Shown here: positions 1 through 8,607 of the stretch, piece by piece | Position numbering within the stretch: the stretch's first letter is position 1 | Layout: every line of letters begins with the position of its first letter | From: DATEKX01 sp963726785 | GTDB lineage: Bacteria; Acidobacteriota; Blastocatellia; UBA7656 | NCBI GenBank assembly: GCA_963726785.1 | Contig: CAVSDJ010000010.1 | Location: forward strand, 1 to 64,000 | Length of the DNA stretch: 64,000 nucleotides | Direction of reading: 5' to 3' | The notes under the pieces: generated by a model | Database searches by the model: none | What the model was told of the DNA's origin: nothing | What the model saw: only the letters and a program-made list of their open reading frames with translations | Translations under genes and position numbers: made by a program

Positions 1-1
1 A

Positions 2-520
2 AACGTTCGCATCAAGAACTTGATGGTGCCGGGCACGGAAGGCGGCATAACAGTGCATCAGCCGGAAGGCGAGCGAATGAGCATCTACGATGCTGCGATG
101 GCCTATCAAGCGGAAGGCAGACCGCTGATAGTCATCGCGGGTCAGGAGTACGGCACGGGAAGCTCGCGCGATTGGGCTGCGAAGGGGACGCGACTGCTTG
201 GAGTTTGCGCGGTCATCGCACAGAGCTTCGAGCGGATACATCGCAGCAATCTGGTCGGGATGGGAGTGCTGCCTTGTCAGTTCAAAGAAGGCGTGACCGC
301 CAAATCGCTACAGCTTGACGGGAGCAAGACGTTCGACCTCACAGGATTTGAAGGCCAGATACGGCCGCGCCAGGATGTTCAGCTTGGGATTCATCGCGCG
401 AACGGCGAGACCGAAGAAGTGCCTGTGACTGTTCGCATTGACACGCCGATTGAAGTTGATTATTACCGCCACGGCGGCATCCTTCCATACGTGCTCAGGC
501 AGTTGATCCTGCAAGGATAA
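2..520 (+). CDS. acnA: Aconitate hydratase A, C-terminal part (5' end outside window)
   Basis: This is the C-terminal 172 residues of aconitase, the TCA-cycle enzyme that isomerises citrate to isocitrate with a [4Fe-4S] cluster. The reading frame is open from base 2, so the gene begins outside the window and the internal ATG at 20 is not a start. The visible part is the swivel domain 4: IKNLMVPGTEGG, the substrate-binding segment GQEYGTGSSRDWAAKG, and RSNLVGMGVLPCQF are hallmarks of the AcnA/IRP1-type family. The cluster cysteines lie in the missing part. It ends at 520 and is followed by a long inverted repeat. Confidence 0.95.
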   Translation, partial: NVRIKNLMVPGTEGGITVHQPEGERMSIYDAAMAYQAEGRPLIVIAGQEYGTGSSRDWAAKGTRLLGVCAVIAQSFERIHRSNLVGMGVLPCQFKEGVTAKSLQLDGSKTFDLTGFEGQIRPRQDVQLGIHRANGETEEVPVTVRIDTPIEVDYYRHGGILPYVLRQLILQG

Positions 521-521
521 G

Positions 522-601
522 CCTGGGAGCGCAGGCGTCCCGCCTACATGATTTGAAAAGAGCAAATCTGAATCATGCAGGCGGCACCTTGCGCTCCCAG
601 G
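522..601. repeat. Inverted repeat, GGGAGCGCAGGCG family, copy 1
   Basis: Left arm 522-552 (begins CCTGGGAGCGCAGGCG) and right arm 572-601 pair imperfectly around a loop of about 20 nt. The same arm sequence recurs at 44185-44297, so this is a dispersed family and not only a local terminator. It lies between the convergent ends of acnA and the metalloprotease gene and could end transcription of both. Confidence 0.8.
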
Positions 602-604
602 TTT

Positions 605-2772
605 TTACCTCAGAGATGACTTGTACGTCCTGCTTGCCGTAGCGTTGTTTCTATCTCTCACCGTAACGGTAAAAGTGAAACTGCCGCCGACAGTTGGCGT
701 TCCGCTAATCAGCCCTGTGCTGCTCAAATTAAGCCCCGTAGGCAAAGCGCCCGCTGTTAACGACCATGTGTATGGAGCCGCGCCTCCTGTCGCACTGAGT
801 TGCTGAGAGTAAGGCACGTTTTTCGTAAGCGGAGCAAGCGAGAACGTCGTTATCGTAAGCCCCGCCTGTGGCGGTGGTGTTGATGATGAAACAATCATGC
901 CGACGTTCGACGTGAGCGCGCCGAAGTATCCGCCGCCCGATTGAAGACATGCGCCACTGGAAGTTATAAGTGCCCGCGACCGTCGGCGCAGTAATGCTGA
1001 AAGTGAACGTAACACTGGCATTCGGCGCGACGTTTGACGCAAGGCTCACGCGATTCACTCCCCAGGTCGTGTTGTCCTGCGGGTTCTGCGAGCCTAAAAA
1101 GTACGAGCCTGCAAACCACGTAGCCGTGCCTGTGTTTCTCATCGTCACAGAGACGGTCGCCGTCTGACCCGCCTGCATTGACGCAGGAACATTCTGCGAA
1201 ACAAAAGCTGAGTTGTTTGCAACAGTGCCCGCAGTCGTAGTCGCAGTGGCTTCGTTTGAATAAGCGGATTCGCCCGCGTTGTTGTATGCCTTGACGCGAT
1301 AAAAATAAGTGGTCGAAGCTTGCAGCCCCGCGTCTGAATAGTTTGTCTGTCCTGCCGGAAGCGTGGCTATCAAAGCATACGTTCCGGTGAAGCCTGTCTT
1401 TCGTTCGAGCCTGAAGCCCAACTCATTGCTGCTGTTGTCGGCCCATGAAAGATTGATGGCGCTGCTCGATGCGGCGCTCGCCGTAAGACCTACGGGAGCG
1501 GCAGGAGGCGTGGGCGGCGGCGGGCTACCTGATCCGGGATAAAGGAACGAGACTGCCGCTATGTCATCCGTGCCGAGCGTCGCGCCGCGGGCCTGGCCGT
1601 GCGCGCTTGCATACATTACTGCATTCTGGTCGGGGCTGTGGCCGAAGCCGATTGAGTGACCTATTTCGTGAGTCGCTACTTCGGCCAGAGTAGCTGGGAC
1701 GCCGAGAAAGCACTGGAAGTTGCGATTGAAAACAACGTCGCCTTCAAAGATGTGGCTGAACGTTATGCCTCCGATTACGCGAGTCCCGCCGCCTGCTTTT
1801 GAAACCCCGCCGATTGCCAGCGTGCCGCTGCAGCCTACGGGGTCTGACATCTGATCTAACGGGTCGTTGTAAGAGATGGCCGTCACCCCATCGCCGCGAA
1901 ACCCGAATGCTGTGGTCGAGCCGCCGTTTTGAAGTGTAAGCGAAGAGGTCTGCACGTTAGTCCACGCGGCGAGCGCAAGATTGATTTCCGTGTTGCCGCC
2001 GTTTGCTATGGGCGCCTGTCGGGTTTACTCGGTAAGTGACAGGCAAACCGGTGTCAGGCTCGAACCAGCGAAAGCTGCCAAGGAATGTGTACTGAGTCGT
2101 AAAATCGCCGGGCGCGGAATCGGTTGCCGCGTCGTCAATATATTCGGGCGGCGTCTCGACTATCGGTATGTCTTCGTACTGCGCGGCGTAGCTGGAGACT
2201 TCGGCAGCGTTGTTGCGAAGGACTCGCGCGATCTTTCGTGTGAACCGGGCGAGCGGCGCGTCATTGGTAATGTTGGCTCCGTCGGTGGCCCCTAGAATAT
2301 TGATGTCGCCTTTATCAAGTTCTCGCTTGATGCGAGTCTGCCCGGTGGTTGTGTCGTCTCGGACATCGTATTTGCCTTGAAAGAGATGAGCTACGCGAAG
2401 AGTCCCGTCGTGCGCCGTGTCCAGAAATAGCAGCACGCGCTGTCCTGTTTTATATTCAGGCGCGCCAAAGATCACGGTCGAGTCTTCGCCGACAGTGCCG
2501 CCGAGTTGCTTGAAAACGATAGCGTCGTTTTGAAGCTGCCCTTTGAGCGTCTGTGAAATCTTTACTTTGACATAGGTGTTGATGTTTTGATTAAGGTCCC
2601 ATTGAGCTTTGACTGATTGAACCTCGCCCATAATGATGACGCGAGAGCTAGCGATAAGCTGCTCGTCTGAAAGCATGACAGCGGTTGTGGCCGTGGTTGT
2701 TTTAGCCGTAAACAACGCGGCCAGCAAAATAGCGAAAGCCTGAAGCGCAGGCCGAGAGATGAATCTTTTCAT
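605..2772 (-). pseudogene. Secreted zinc metalloprotease with Fn3 and Ig-like domains, two frameshifts
   Basis: Read 2772 to 605, this is one multidomain secreted protein spread over three frames. It starts MKRFISRPALQAFAILLAALF (signal peptide) and runs in frame to about 2010 (…DTGLPVTYRVNPTGA). It continues in a second frame (IANGGNTEINLALAAWTNV) with a catalytic HEIGHSIGFGHS (HExxHxxGxxH zinc site), a fibronectin type III domain near 1300-1500, and an NBR1-type Ig-like domain. Near 960 it moves to a third frame carrying a putative-Ig repeat (FSLAPLTKNVPYSQQLSATGG) and ends at 605. Sequence on each side of both shifts is well conserved in character, so the two shifts are either assembly/sequencing errors or very recent inactivation. 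The intact product would be an exported matrixin-like protease of about 720 residues. Confidence 0.75.
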
Positions 2773-3074
2773 TCAGCAATGTCTCCTTGAGAATAAAGCT
2801 TCGGTTCGCAGGCGCGCACATATACGCCCGGATGATTTATTCAGTAATTCAGGCGGTTAGATCGGGAATGCTGATTATAAGTTTGAAAAGGCCGAAAGTG
2901 AGGACGCGCTGCCCAGTCAATCGCTTACCCTTCGTACCACCCCGCTTGTTCGTTCGTTGACTCTTGAGAGCCTTATATTTGAATTTCCTTTGGGACTTGG
3001 AAATTCTCCCATAGCGGCAAAGCCGGTGTCAATAATCGCAACATTATTGCTAGAATTCGAGCGGCCTGAAAAAA
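2773..3074. other. Intergenic gap without recognised feature
   Basis: About 300 bp between the peroxiredoxin stop and the metalloprotease start (both minus strand). I see no convincing ORF, long repeat or strong hairpin. It presumably holds the promoter of the metalloprotease gene, with an AAGGAGACATTG-like ribosome site just upstream of 2772. Confidence 0.5.
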
Positions 3075-3662
3075 CTACTTCACGCCTGTAACTTTCTTTA
3101 TTTCTTCGAGGATGGTTTCGTCACTTGGTCTATCGGTCGCGTCTTTGCCCACGTGCAGAAAACGGATGCGGCCTTCTTTGTCAACTATGAATATCGAAGG
3201 ATGAGCAATGCCTCCGTGCTCTGTGGTGTTTAGGATGCCATACGAGATAATGGTCTTTTTTTCGCTGTCGGAAAGTATGTCGAATTTCGCTCCTGTGGTC
3301 TGCCCCATCGACCATGCGTATGACTGATCGTCAACGCTGATAGCAATCAGTTCTGCGCCCGCCTGTTTTATCTTGTCATAGTCTTGCGCAAGCTTCGTGA
3401 GTTGCTGCGTACAGGCTCCGCACCAGAAGCCGCGATAAAATACGAGCACTACCGGCGAACGCGAAACGTAGTCCGCAAGCAGCACGAGCTTGCCGTCACC
3501 GTTCGGCAGTCCGAAGTCCGGCGCTTTATCGCCGACCTTGAGCTTGACGCCCGCAGGTGTAGCTGCAGGCAATTTCGGCGGCGCAAGCGGCGACTGCGGC
3601 GACTGCGCAAAGGCCGGAGCAACCGACAAGATTACAATGATTGTGCAGAGGAGCGATTTCAT
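3075..3662 (-). CDS. Secreted peroxiredoxin / AhpC-TSA family thioredoxin-fold protein
   Basis: A 195-residue protein with a signal peptide (MKSLLCTIIVILSVAPAFA) followed by a thioredoxin-fold AhpC/TSA domain. VGDKAPDFGLPNGDGK is the family opening. FYRGFWCGACTQQL carries the peroxidatic cysteine in a CxxC arrangement typical of PrxQ/redoxin-like proteins, and the tail SIFIVDKEGRIRFLHVG is the last conserved strand. It probably reduces peroxides or thiols in the periplasm. The start at 3662 gives a clean signal peptide. No partner gene lies in the same operon. Confidence 0.85.
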   Translation of the reverse strand: MKSLLCTIIVILSVAPAFAQSPQSPLAPPKLPAATPAGVKLKVGDKAPDFGLPNGDGKLVLLADYVSRSPVVLVFYRGFWCGACTQQLTKLAQDYDKIKQAGAELIAISVDDQSYAWSMGQTTGAKFDILSDSEKKTIISYGILNTTEHGGIAHPSIFIVDKEGRIRFLHVGKDATDRPSDETILEEIKKVTGVK

Positions 3663-3726
3663 AGTGAGTTAAATCTAATTTGCGCAGGGCAGAATTGTCA
3701 ACATTTTAGATTTCAGATTTCGCATT

Positions 3727-3814
3727 ATTTGATCCTTAATCCAAAATCCAAAAATCGAAAAATTCCTGTTATTTGATCCTTAATCCAAAATCCAAAAATC
3801 GAAAAATTCCTGTT
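3727..3814. repeat. Two tandem copies of a 44-bp AT-rich unit
   Basis: Bases 3727-3770 and 3771-3814 are identical 44-bp units beginning ATTTGATCCTTAATCC. The repeat lies between the divergent peroxiredoxin and PilZ genes. Only two copies exist and there is no spacer, so this is a local duplication. Confidence 0.9.
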
Positions 3815-3938
3815 GAGTCGAAGGGCAAATCTGCTTATACTGAGCGCATCCTTAAATTCAGGTTGAATGCAATGATTTCAAGACTGAACAGTCTCACCTG
3901 TTCCCTGAAGTCTCGCCAAGCTAAAGGAGCTTTGTCGT

Positions 3939-4412
3939 ATGTCGGGCTTATGTGACCGATGCAACGAACGAACAAGCTATATAGTCAATATTGCGCGCTT
4001 GCCGGAACTGGTCGCCGTAGAGCATCTGGGCTATCGCATGGTGTGCTCTCCTTGTTACGACGACTTGTTGGCCGAGGCCAACGAAACAGAAGACGCGGAC
4101 GAAGACCGCCGCGCAGAGTCGCGCGCTAAGGTCAGCATCAAAGCGCGGGTTGAAGGTAATACTTCTCACCTTGAGCCTTTTGTTGAAGAGATGATCATCG
4201 AAGAGATAAGCATGTCGGGTCTTCGCCTGCACACCGCGCGCGAGCTTGAGCCGGGCACAGTGCTCAAGGTGACTGTGCCGTCTTACGATTTCGATGCCGC
4301 AGCAATCGTAGAAACGGTGTGGCGCGAAGCAGGCCAGCGTAGCGTGGGCTTGAAACTGGTCGAGCCGAGCGAAGGGTGGAAAAGGCTCTGGGACGAAAAT
4401 AGTGATGAGTAG
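3939..4412 (+). CDS. PilZ domain protein with N-terminal cysteine pairs
   Basis: A 157-residue cytoplasmic protein. The N-terminus has CDRC (residues 5-8) and CSPC (about 35-38), a possible zinc-binding treble. The C-terminal 100 residues look like a PilZ domain: RRAESRAKVSIKARV matches the RxxxR region and EEISMSGLRLHT the (D/N)xSxxG region, here with E replacing D/N. PilZ domains usually bind cyclic di-GMP and control motility, adhesion or polysaccharide export. The altered second motif makes binding uncertain. The start at 3939 is supported by AAAGGAG at 3923-3929. It is apparently monocistronic and is followed by a nested repeat cluster. Confidence 0.75.
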   Translation: MSGLCDRCNERTSYIVNIARLPELVAVEHLGYRMVCSPCYDDLLAEANETEDADEDRRAESRAKVSIKARVEGNTSHLEPFVEEMIIEEISMSGLRLHTARELEPGTVLKVTVPSYDFDAAAIVETVWREAGQRSVGLKLVEPSEGWKRLWDENSDE

Positions 4413-4729
4413 AGGTTAGAGGTCAGAGGCTAGAGCAGGGCCATTCAGTTCTGGGAATTTGATGTCAACTCACCGCAGAGGCGCAGAGAACGCAGGATGG
4501 CCGATTAGGTGCTTCGCACGCGGCGGGGGCGCAGAGGTTAAATAGTTTTTCTCTGCGTAATCTCTGCGTCCTCTGCGTCTCTGCGGTGAACAGTTTTCCG
4601 GTTTCAACCTCTGAATCCGAGAACTGAATGGCCCTGGGCTAGAGGCTGGCAATTTGAAATCTCAACTCTTCAGATTTGAAATCTAAACCTGCCGACCGCT
4701 AATATCTACCTTCTGATCTCTAACCTCTA
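4410..4729. repeat. Three inverted repeats nested inside one another
   Basis: An outer pair (TAGAGGTTAGAG at 4410-4428 with its complement at 4711-4729) encloses a middle pair (CAGGGCCATTCAGTTC at 4436-4451 with 4621-4636). That pair encloses an inner pair of the CACCGCAGAGACGCAGAG family (4470-4497 with 4551-4590). The inner left arm is interrupted by about 30 bases (from about 4497) that the copy at 37983-38076 lacks. The arrangement looks like successive insertions of different MITE/REP-like elements. It fills the whole gap between the PilZ gene and thrC. Confidence 0.85.
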
Positions 4730-4738
4730 TTTATTGAT

Positions 4739-6052
4739 ATGACCATAAACGAAACGATTGCGCGATTGCGCTGCACGGAATCGGATTGTCAGGCAATCTA
4801 TCCCACTGACCAGCGGCTCTACACCTGCAAAACTTGCGGCGGGTTGCTCGATGTTGTTTACGATTTCAAACTGACTCGGAGCGCTCGCGAGATGAAGGCG
4901 CTTTTTCGAGAGCGCAAGTCCGAACAGTCCGACCTTGAACGCAGCGGCGTGTGGCGATTCCGCGAGCTTCTGCCGTTCGTCGCCGACGGGTCGCACATCG
5001 TCACGCTTGCCGAAGGCAACACACCCATCTACACTGCGCCGCGCTCGGCTGATTATGCGCGGCTTGACCAGCTTCGCGTAAAGCATCAGGGGATGAATCC
5101 TACAGGCTCGTTCAAAGATAACGGCATGACTACGGGCGTGACGCAGGCCGTGCGACTGGGCGCGACTGCGGTCGCCTGCGCTTCGACGGGCAACACTTCG
5201 GCTTCGATGGCTGCTTATGCCGCTCGCGCAGGTCTTCGAGCGTTCGTGTTTATCCCGGCAGGCCAGGTCGCTTACGGAAAGCTTTCGCAATCGCTCGAAT
5301 ACGGCGCGACGGTTGTCGAAATCGAAGGCAACTTCGATGACTCGATGCGCGTTGTGCGCGAGATGGCCGAAGAGACACCACTTTATTTGTTGAACTCGAT
5401 CAATCCTTTTCGGCTCGAAGGGCAGAAGGCCATCGCTATCGAGATGATGGAGCAAACGGATTGGCACGCGCCCGATTGGATAGTTGTGCCCGGCGGCAAT
5501 CTGGGCAACTCGTCTGCCATAGGCAAAGCGCTTCACGAGATGGCCGAACTCGGTTTTATCTCGCGCCTACCGCGCCTCGCCATCATTCAAGCCGAAGGCG
5601 CGTCGCCGCTTTACGAGTTGTTCGCTTCATCCGATAGAACTGCATTTCAACCTGCCGCGCACCCTCAGACGCTCGCGACGGCGATCAAGATAGGCAACCC
5701 CGTTTCCTGGAAGAAAGCTTTGCGCGCAATTGATTGGACAGATGGCGTGGTCGAGCGCGTTACAGAACAAGAGATTGCTGATGCGAAGGCAATCATCGGG
5801 CGCGACGGAATAGGGTGCGAGCCTGCAAGCGCCGCAACGCTTGCGGGCATTCGCAAGCTTGTCGCTTCAAACGTGATTACTCCGACAGATAACGTGATCG
5901 CAGTGCTGACGGGCAATTTGCTCAAAGACCCTACCTACACAATCGGCTATCATACGGACAAACTCTCTGGCGAGATCAAAGGCAACTTCGCAAATAAATC
6001 GGTGCGCGTTGCTGCCGATAAAGAGGAAATCAAACGGCTTTTGGAAGTATAA
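4739..6052 (+). CDS. thrC: Threonine synthase
   Basis: A 437-residue PLP enzyme that converts O-phosphohomoserine to threonine, the last step of threonine biosynthesis, in the cytoplasm. The N-terminus has a zinc-ribbon-like segment (CTESDC near residues 12-17 and CKTCGG near 30-35) seen in one class of threonine synthases. The PLP lysine is K126 in NPTGSFKDNGM. ACASTGNTSASMAAYAARAG and the glycine-rich VPGGNLGNSSAIG phosphate-binding loop follow. The start ATG lies directly after the repeat cluster with no clear Shine-Dalgarno sequence. No other threonine gene is adjacent. Confidence 0.93.
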   Translation: MTINETIARLRCTESDCQAIYPTDQRLYTCKTCGGLLDVVYDFKLTRSAREMKALFRERKSEQSDLERSGVWRFRELLPFVADGSHIVTLAEGNTPIYTAPRSADYARLDQLRVKHQGMNPTGSFKDNGMTTGVTQAVRLGATAVACASTGNTSASMAAYAARAGLRAFVFIPAGQVAYGKLSQSLEYGATVVEIEGNFDDSMRVVREMAEETPLYLLNSINPFRLEGQKAIAIEMMEQTDWHAPDWIVVPGGNLGNSSAIGKALHEMAELGFISRLPRLAIIQAEGASPLYELFASSDRTAFQPAAHPQTLATAIKIGNPVSWKKALRAIDWTDGVVERVTEQEIADAKAIIGRDGIGCEPASAATLAGIRKLVASNVITPTDNVIAVLTGNLLKDPTYTIGYHTDKLSGEIKGNFANKSVRVAADKEEIKRLLEV

Positions 6053-6108
6053 TACCGAATTGCAAAACAAAGTGACTTCAGTTACACTCGGCGACTTCTA
6101 ACAAAGGA

Positions 6109-6280
6109 AAAGTAAAAAGGCAAAAGCAAAAAGTCGTAGAGCGGCTCTATCACCGCAGTTGCCTTTTTACTTTTGCCCTTACCATCTCACCTGCGGGTGA
6201 GATGCGTGGGAGCGGAGCCTCACAGCGCATTTCTGCGCTGCAAGGTTAAGTCGTGGTAGGGCGACCTTCTCCGCTCCCAC
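6109..6280. repeat. Cluster of hairpins after thrC
   Basis: Three structures follow one another. A 15-bp stem pairs 6109-6123 with 6159-6173 (AAAGTAAAAAGGCAA and its complement). A short palindrome lies at 6185-6202 (TCTCACC/GGTGAGA). A stem of GTGGGAGCGGA at 6206-6216 with 6270-6280 encloses a 7-bp hairpin at 6223-6240. The first probably terminates thrC, and all lie between convergent genes. Confidence 0.7.
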
Positions 6281-6304
6281 ATACCCTGCAATCCGATCTC
6301 TTGT

Positions 6305-7702
6305 CTACAACGCGCGCATAAAAGCGACAAGGTCTTTCTTCTCCTGCGGCACCAGCTTGAGGCCGAGCACTATGTTGAAGAACTCGACCGAATCTTCAAG
6401 CGTCAACAATCGCCCATCGTGCAAGTACGGGGGCGATTCTTTGATTCCGCGCAGAGGGAAAGTCTTGATAGGGCCTTGCATCGTCGCCAGCACCCCATTA
6501 ATCATCTGCGGCTTGTAGAAGCGATCCACTTTTAAATCGTGCATCAGGCCATCAGTGTAATAAGGCGGCGTATGACATATCGCGCAATTCGCCTTCCCGA
6601 AAAATAACGCCTCGCCGCGAAGCTCGGACTCTGTAGCTTTCGCCGGGTCGAGCTTGCCGTAGATGTTGAGCTTAGGCGCAGGAGGAAAATCCAGTAGCTC
6701 TTGAAACTCTGACATGTCGTGAACCGCGCTGCCGCGATCTAGCACATTGATGCCTTTCTTGGTGGCGATAACAGGGTCGCCATCGAAGTAGGCTGCGCGC
6801 TGCTCGAACTCCGTAAAGTCTTCGACCGTTTTCAGAGCCCGCTGCGAGCCGAACAATCGCTGAATGTTGACTCCGCGAAGCGAAGGCGTCTCTATGCGGC
6901 GGCGGTTCTCTTGCGGTCGTATATCGCCTATCAGGTGCGACGCACCGTTGCTGTGGCCGTTGACGTGGCAATCGAAACAGGCGACGCCTCGGCTGGGTTT
7001 TTCAGACCTTCGATCTTCGGTGGCGTTGAACTGTTGTTGAGGAAACTCCGTGACCAGTAATCTAAGCCCGTCAAGCTGTTTGGGATTCAGTATGCCGTTG
7101 AATAGCTCGAAAAAATTGTCAAGGGTTACGAGCTTGCCCTGTGATACATCTCCGAGGTCCGGGCGGGTGATCAGGAAGATGGCTGGCGGAAATTCCGGCA
7201 GGAAATGGTCAGGCAAATCAAAATCCAGGTCGAATCGCTCCAACCGATTGCCCTGCCCCTGTCTGGCTATCTCGTCAATCATGAACTTCGGAAAGATCAT
7301 TCCGCCTTCGGGATGATTCGGATGTGGGAGCGGCAGAAATCCCTTTGGAAAAAGTCCCTTGTCCTTGATCTCTTCCGGCGACATCTCGGCCAGTTTCTCC
7401 CACGTCTGCCCCGACGCGAGCCTGGCCGCAGGGCCGACAGGCACGGGCTTGCCCCTCGACATCTTCACTTCCGTCGAGACCTTCTTTGAAAGATCGTAAC
7501 GCTCGTTGAGCAGGTCCATCTGTCGCTTCATGACACCGGGTTTGGCGCTCTTCATGCGAGACATTATCGTCGCAAAGGGTTCCTTGATGTCTACGGGAGC
7601 GTAGCTAGTCCCTTTCTTCTGCCCGTCCTGAGCGGCGACCGAGACAAGAAATGCGGTCACGAAGCAAGCAGTCAAAATTACTTTGATTTTGTTATGGTTC
7701 AT
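6305..7702 (-). CDS. Di-heme cytochrome c peroxidase-like protein (MauG/CCP superfamily)
   Basis: A 465-residue exported protein. The start at 7702 is chosen because it gives a signal peptide (MNHNKIKVILTACFVTAFLVSVAAQ) and a GGAGAAG ribosome site 5 nt upstream; a longer frame exists but lacks these. Two c-type heme motifs are visible, ACFDCHVNGHSNG and NCAICHTPPYYTDG, the second followed by the characteristic late segment PLRGIKESPPYLHDGR. CCP/MauG proteins reduce peroxide or carry out radical oxidations in the periplasm; the substrate here is unknown. It is divergent from the sigma/anti-sigma pair at 8035, whose anti-sigma factor also has a heme motif, which suggests a functional link. Confidence 0.85.
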   Translation of the reverse strand: MNHNKIKVILTACFVTAFLVSVAAQDGQKKGTSYAPVDIKEPFATIMSRMKSAKPGVMKRQMDLLNERYDLSKKVSTEVKMSRGKPVPVGPAARLASGQTWEKLAEMSPEEIKDKGLFPKGFLPLPHPNHPEGGMIFPKFMIDEIARQGQGNRLERFDLDFDLPDHFLPEFPPAIFLITRPDLGDVSQGKLVTLDNFFELFNGILNPKQLDGLRLLVTEFPQQQFNATEDRRSEKPSRGVACFDCHVNGHSNGASHLIGDIRPQENRRRIETPSLRGVNIQRLFGSQRALKTVEDFTEFEQRAAYFDGDPVIATKKGINVLDRGSAVHDMSEFQELLDFPPAPKLNIYGKLDPAKATESELRGEALFFGKANCAICHTPPYYTDGLMHDLKVDRFYKPQMINGVLATMQGPIKTFPLRGIKESPPYLHDGRLLTLEDSVEFFNIVLGLKLVPQEKKDLVAFMRAL

Positions 7703-8034
7703 ATCTTCTCCATTACATTGCTCAGACGCAAGCAGGATATATCGGGCGATTGACCCGATGTTCAGCATTCATTATTCGCGCCGTTGGCGTCATCTTGTGA
7801 AGTGATGTAGTTGCTTACAAGGCTCTCCGCTCAATTCGACCTTGTAGTCGGCTGCACAAGCAATAACACGCGACTTCAATTTTTATTCCACCTCCTCTTT
7901 ATCTTTTTGATACAATCCTCTTTCTATTCTCTTTTACGTCATTCATCGGTAGCGCCGCGCAATTGTTTTGTGTCAAATTGATTGTCGCGCGGAATATTTC
8001 AAATCGCTACGTGTTATTGCAGAGAGGTTTCGGC
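7703..8034. promoter_or_regulatory. Divergent promoter region, peroxidase and ECF sigma genes
   Basis: 332 bp separate the divergent starts at 7702 and 8035. No repeat or ORF with a ribosome site is evident. An AT-rich stretch near 7880-7935 could hold promoters, but I cannot name a -35/-10 pair with confidence. Confidence 0.35.
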
Positions 8035-8607
8035 ATGGGCAAACCCGATACGAGCGAGCCGGATTTCAGTCAGGCGGCGCTTGAGCATATAGATGCTCTG
8101 TATGGCTTTGCCATGATGTTGACGCGCAATCCGACCGAAGCGCAAGACCTTGTGCAAGAGACTTATCTGCGGGCCGTGCGAGCCTTTGGCACACTCGTTC
8201 CCGACAGCAATTTGAAGAGCTGGCTGTTTACCATAATGCGTAACGTCTGGCTCAACCAGCTTCGTCATTCGCGCAGCGGCCCGCGATTCGTCGAGATTGA
8301 TGCGGAAGTGGAAGGACAGATGCCGTGGTTCGATAATCTGGCCGCGGACCCTCATATCGTCTTTGTGCGAAAGCTGGAGCGCGAAGAAGTTCGTCAGGCG
8401 ATAGAGAGTTTGCCCACGCCTTACCGCGAAGTCATCGTGCTGCGCGACATCGAAGGGTTCAGCTACCAGCAGATTGCGCGTGTGCTGGGCTGCCCTGCCG
8501 GAACCGTGATGAGTAGATTGGGGCGAGCGCGAGAAAAGCTGCGACACCTTCTCGGTCAGTGGCAGGCCGAGGCGGCTGGAAGCAAAATGCGAGCGAAAGA
8601 AGCATGA
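8035..8607 (+). CDS. ECF-type RNA polymerase sigma factor
   Basis: A 190-residue sigma-70 family regulator of the extracytoplasmic-function type. Region 2 is LEHIDALYGFAMMLTRNPTEAQDLVQETYLRA with downstream LKSWLFTIMRNVWLNQLR. Region 4 is ESLPTPYREVIVLRDIEGFSY followed by QQIARVLGCPAGTVMSRLGRAR. The start at 8035 has AGAGAGG upstream; an in-frame extension to 7963 has no family similarity. It overlaps the anti-sigma gene by ATGA, so the two are translationally coupled. Its target promoters cannot be read from the sequence, but the adjacent di-heme protein is an obvious candidate. Confidence 0.92.
   Translation: MGKPDTSEPDFSQAALEHIDALYGFAMMLTRNPTEAQDLVQETYLRAVRAFGTLVPDSNLKSWLFTIMRNVWLNQLRHSRSGPRFVEIDAEVEGQMPWFDNLAADPHIVFVRKLEREEVRQAIESLPTPYREVIVLRDIEGFSYQQIARVLGCPAGTVMSRLGRAREKLRHLLGQWQAEAAGSKMRAKEA

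Noticed and set aside
3727..3814. Tandem 44-bp repeat as a CRISPR remnant
   Set aside because: The two copies are directly adjacent with no spacer, there are no cas genes, and the unit is AT-rich without dyad symmetry. It is a simple duplication.
4727..5536. Minus-strand frame (269 codons) opposite thrC
   Set aside because: Threonine synthase is unambiguous on the plus strand; the antisense sequence is an Arg/His-rich shadow.
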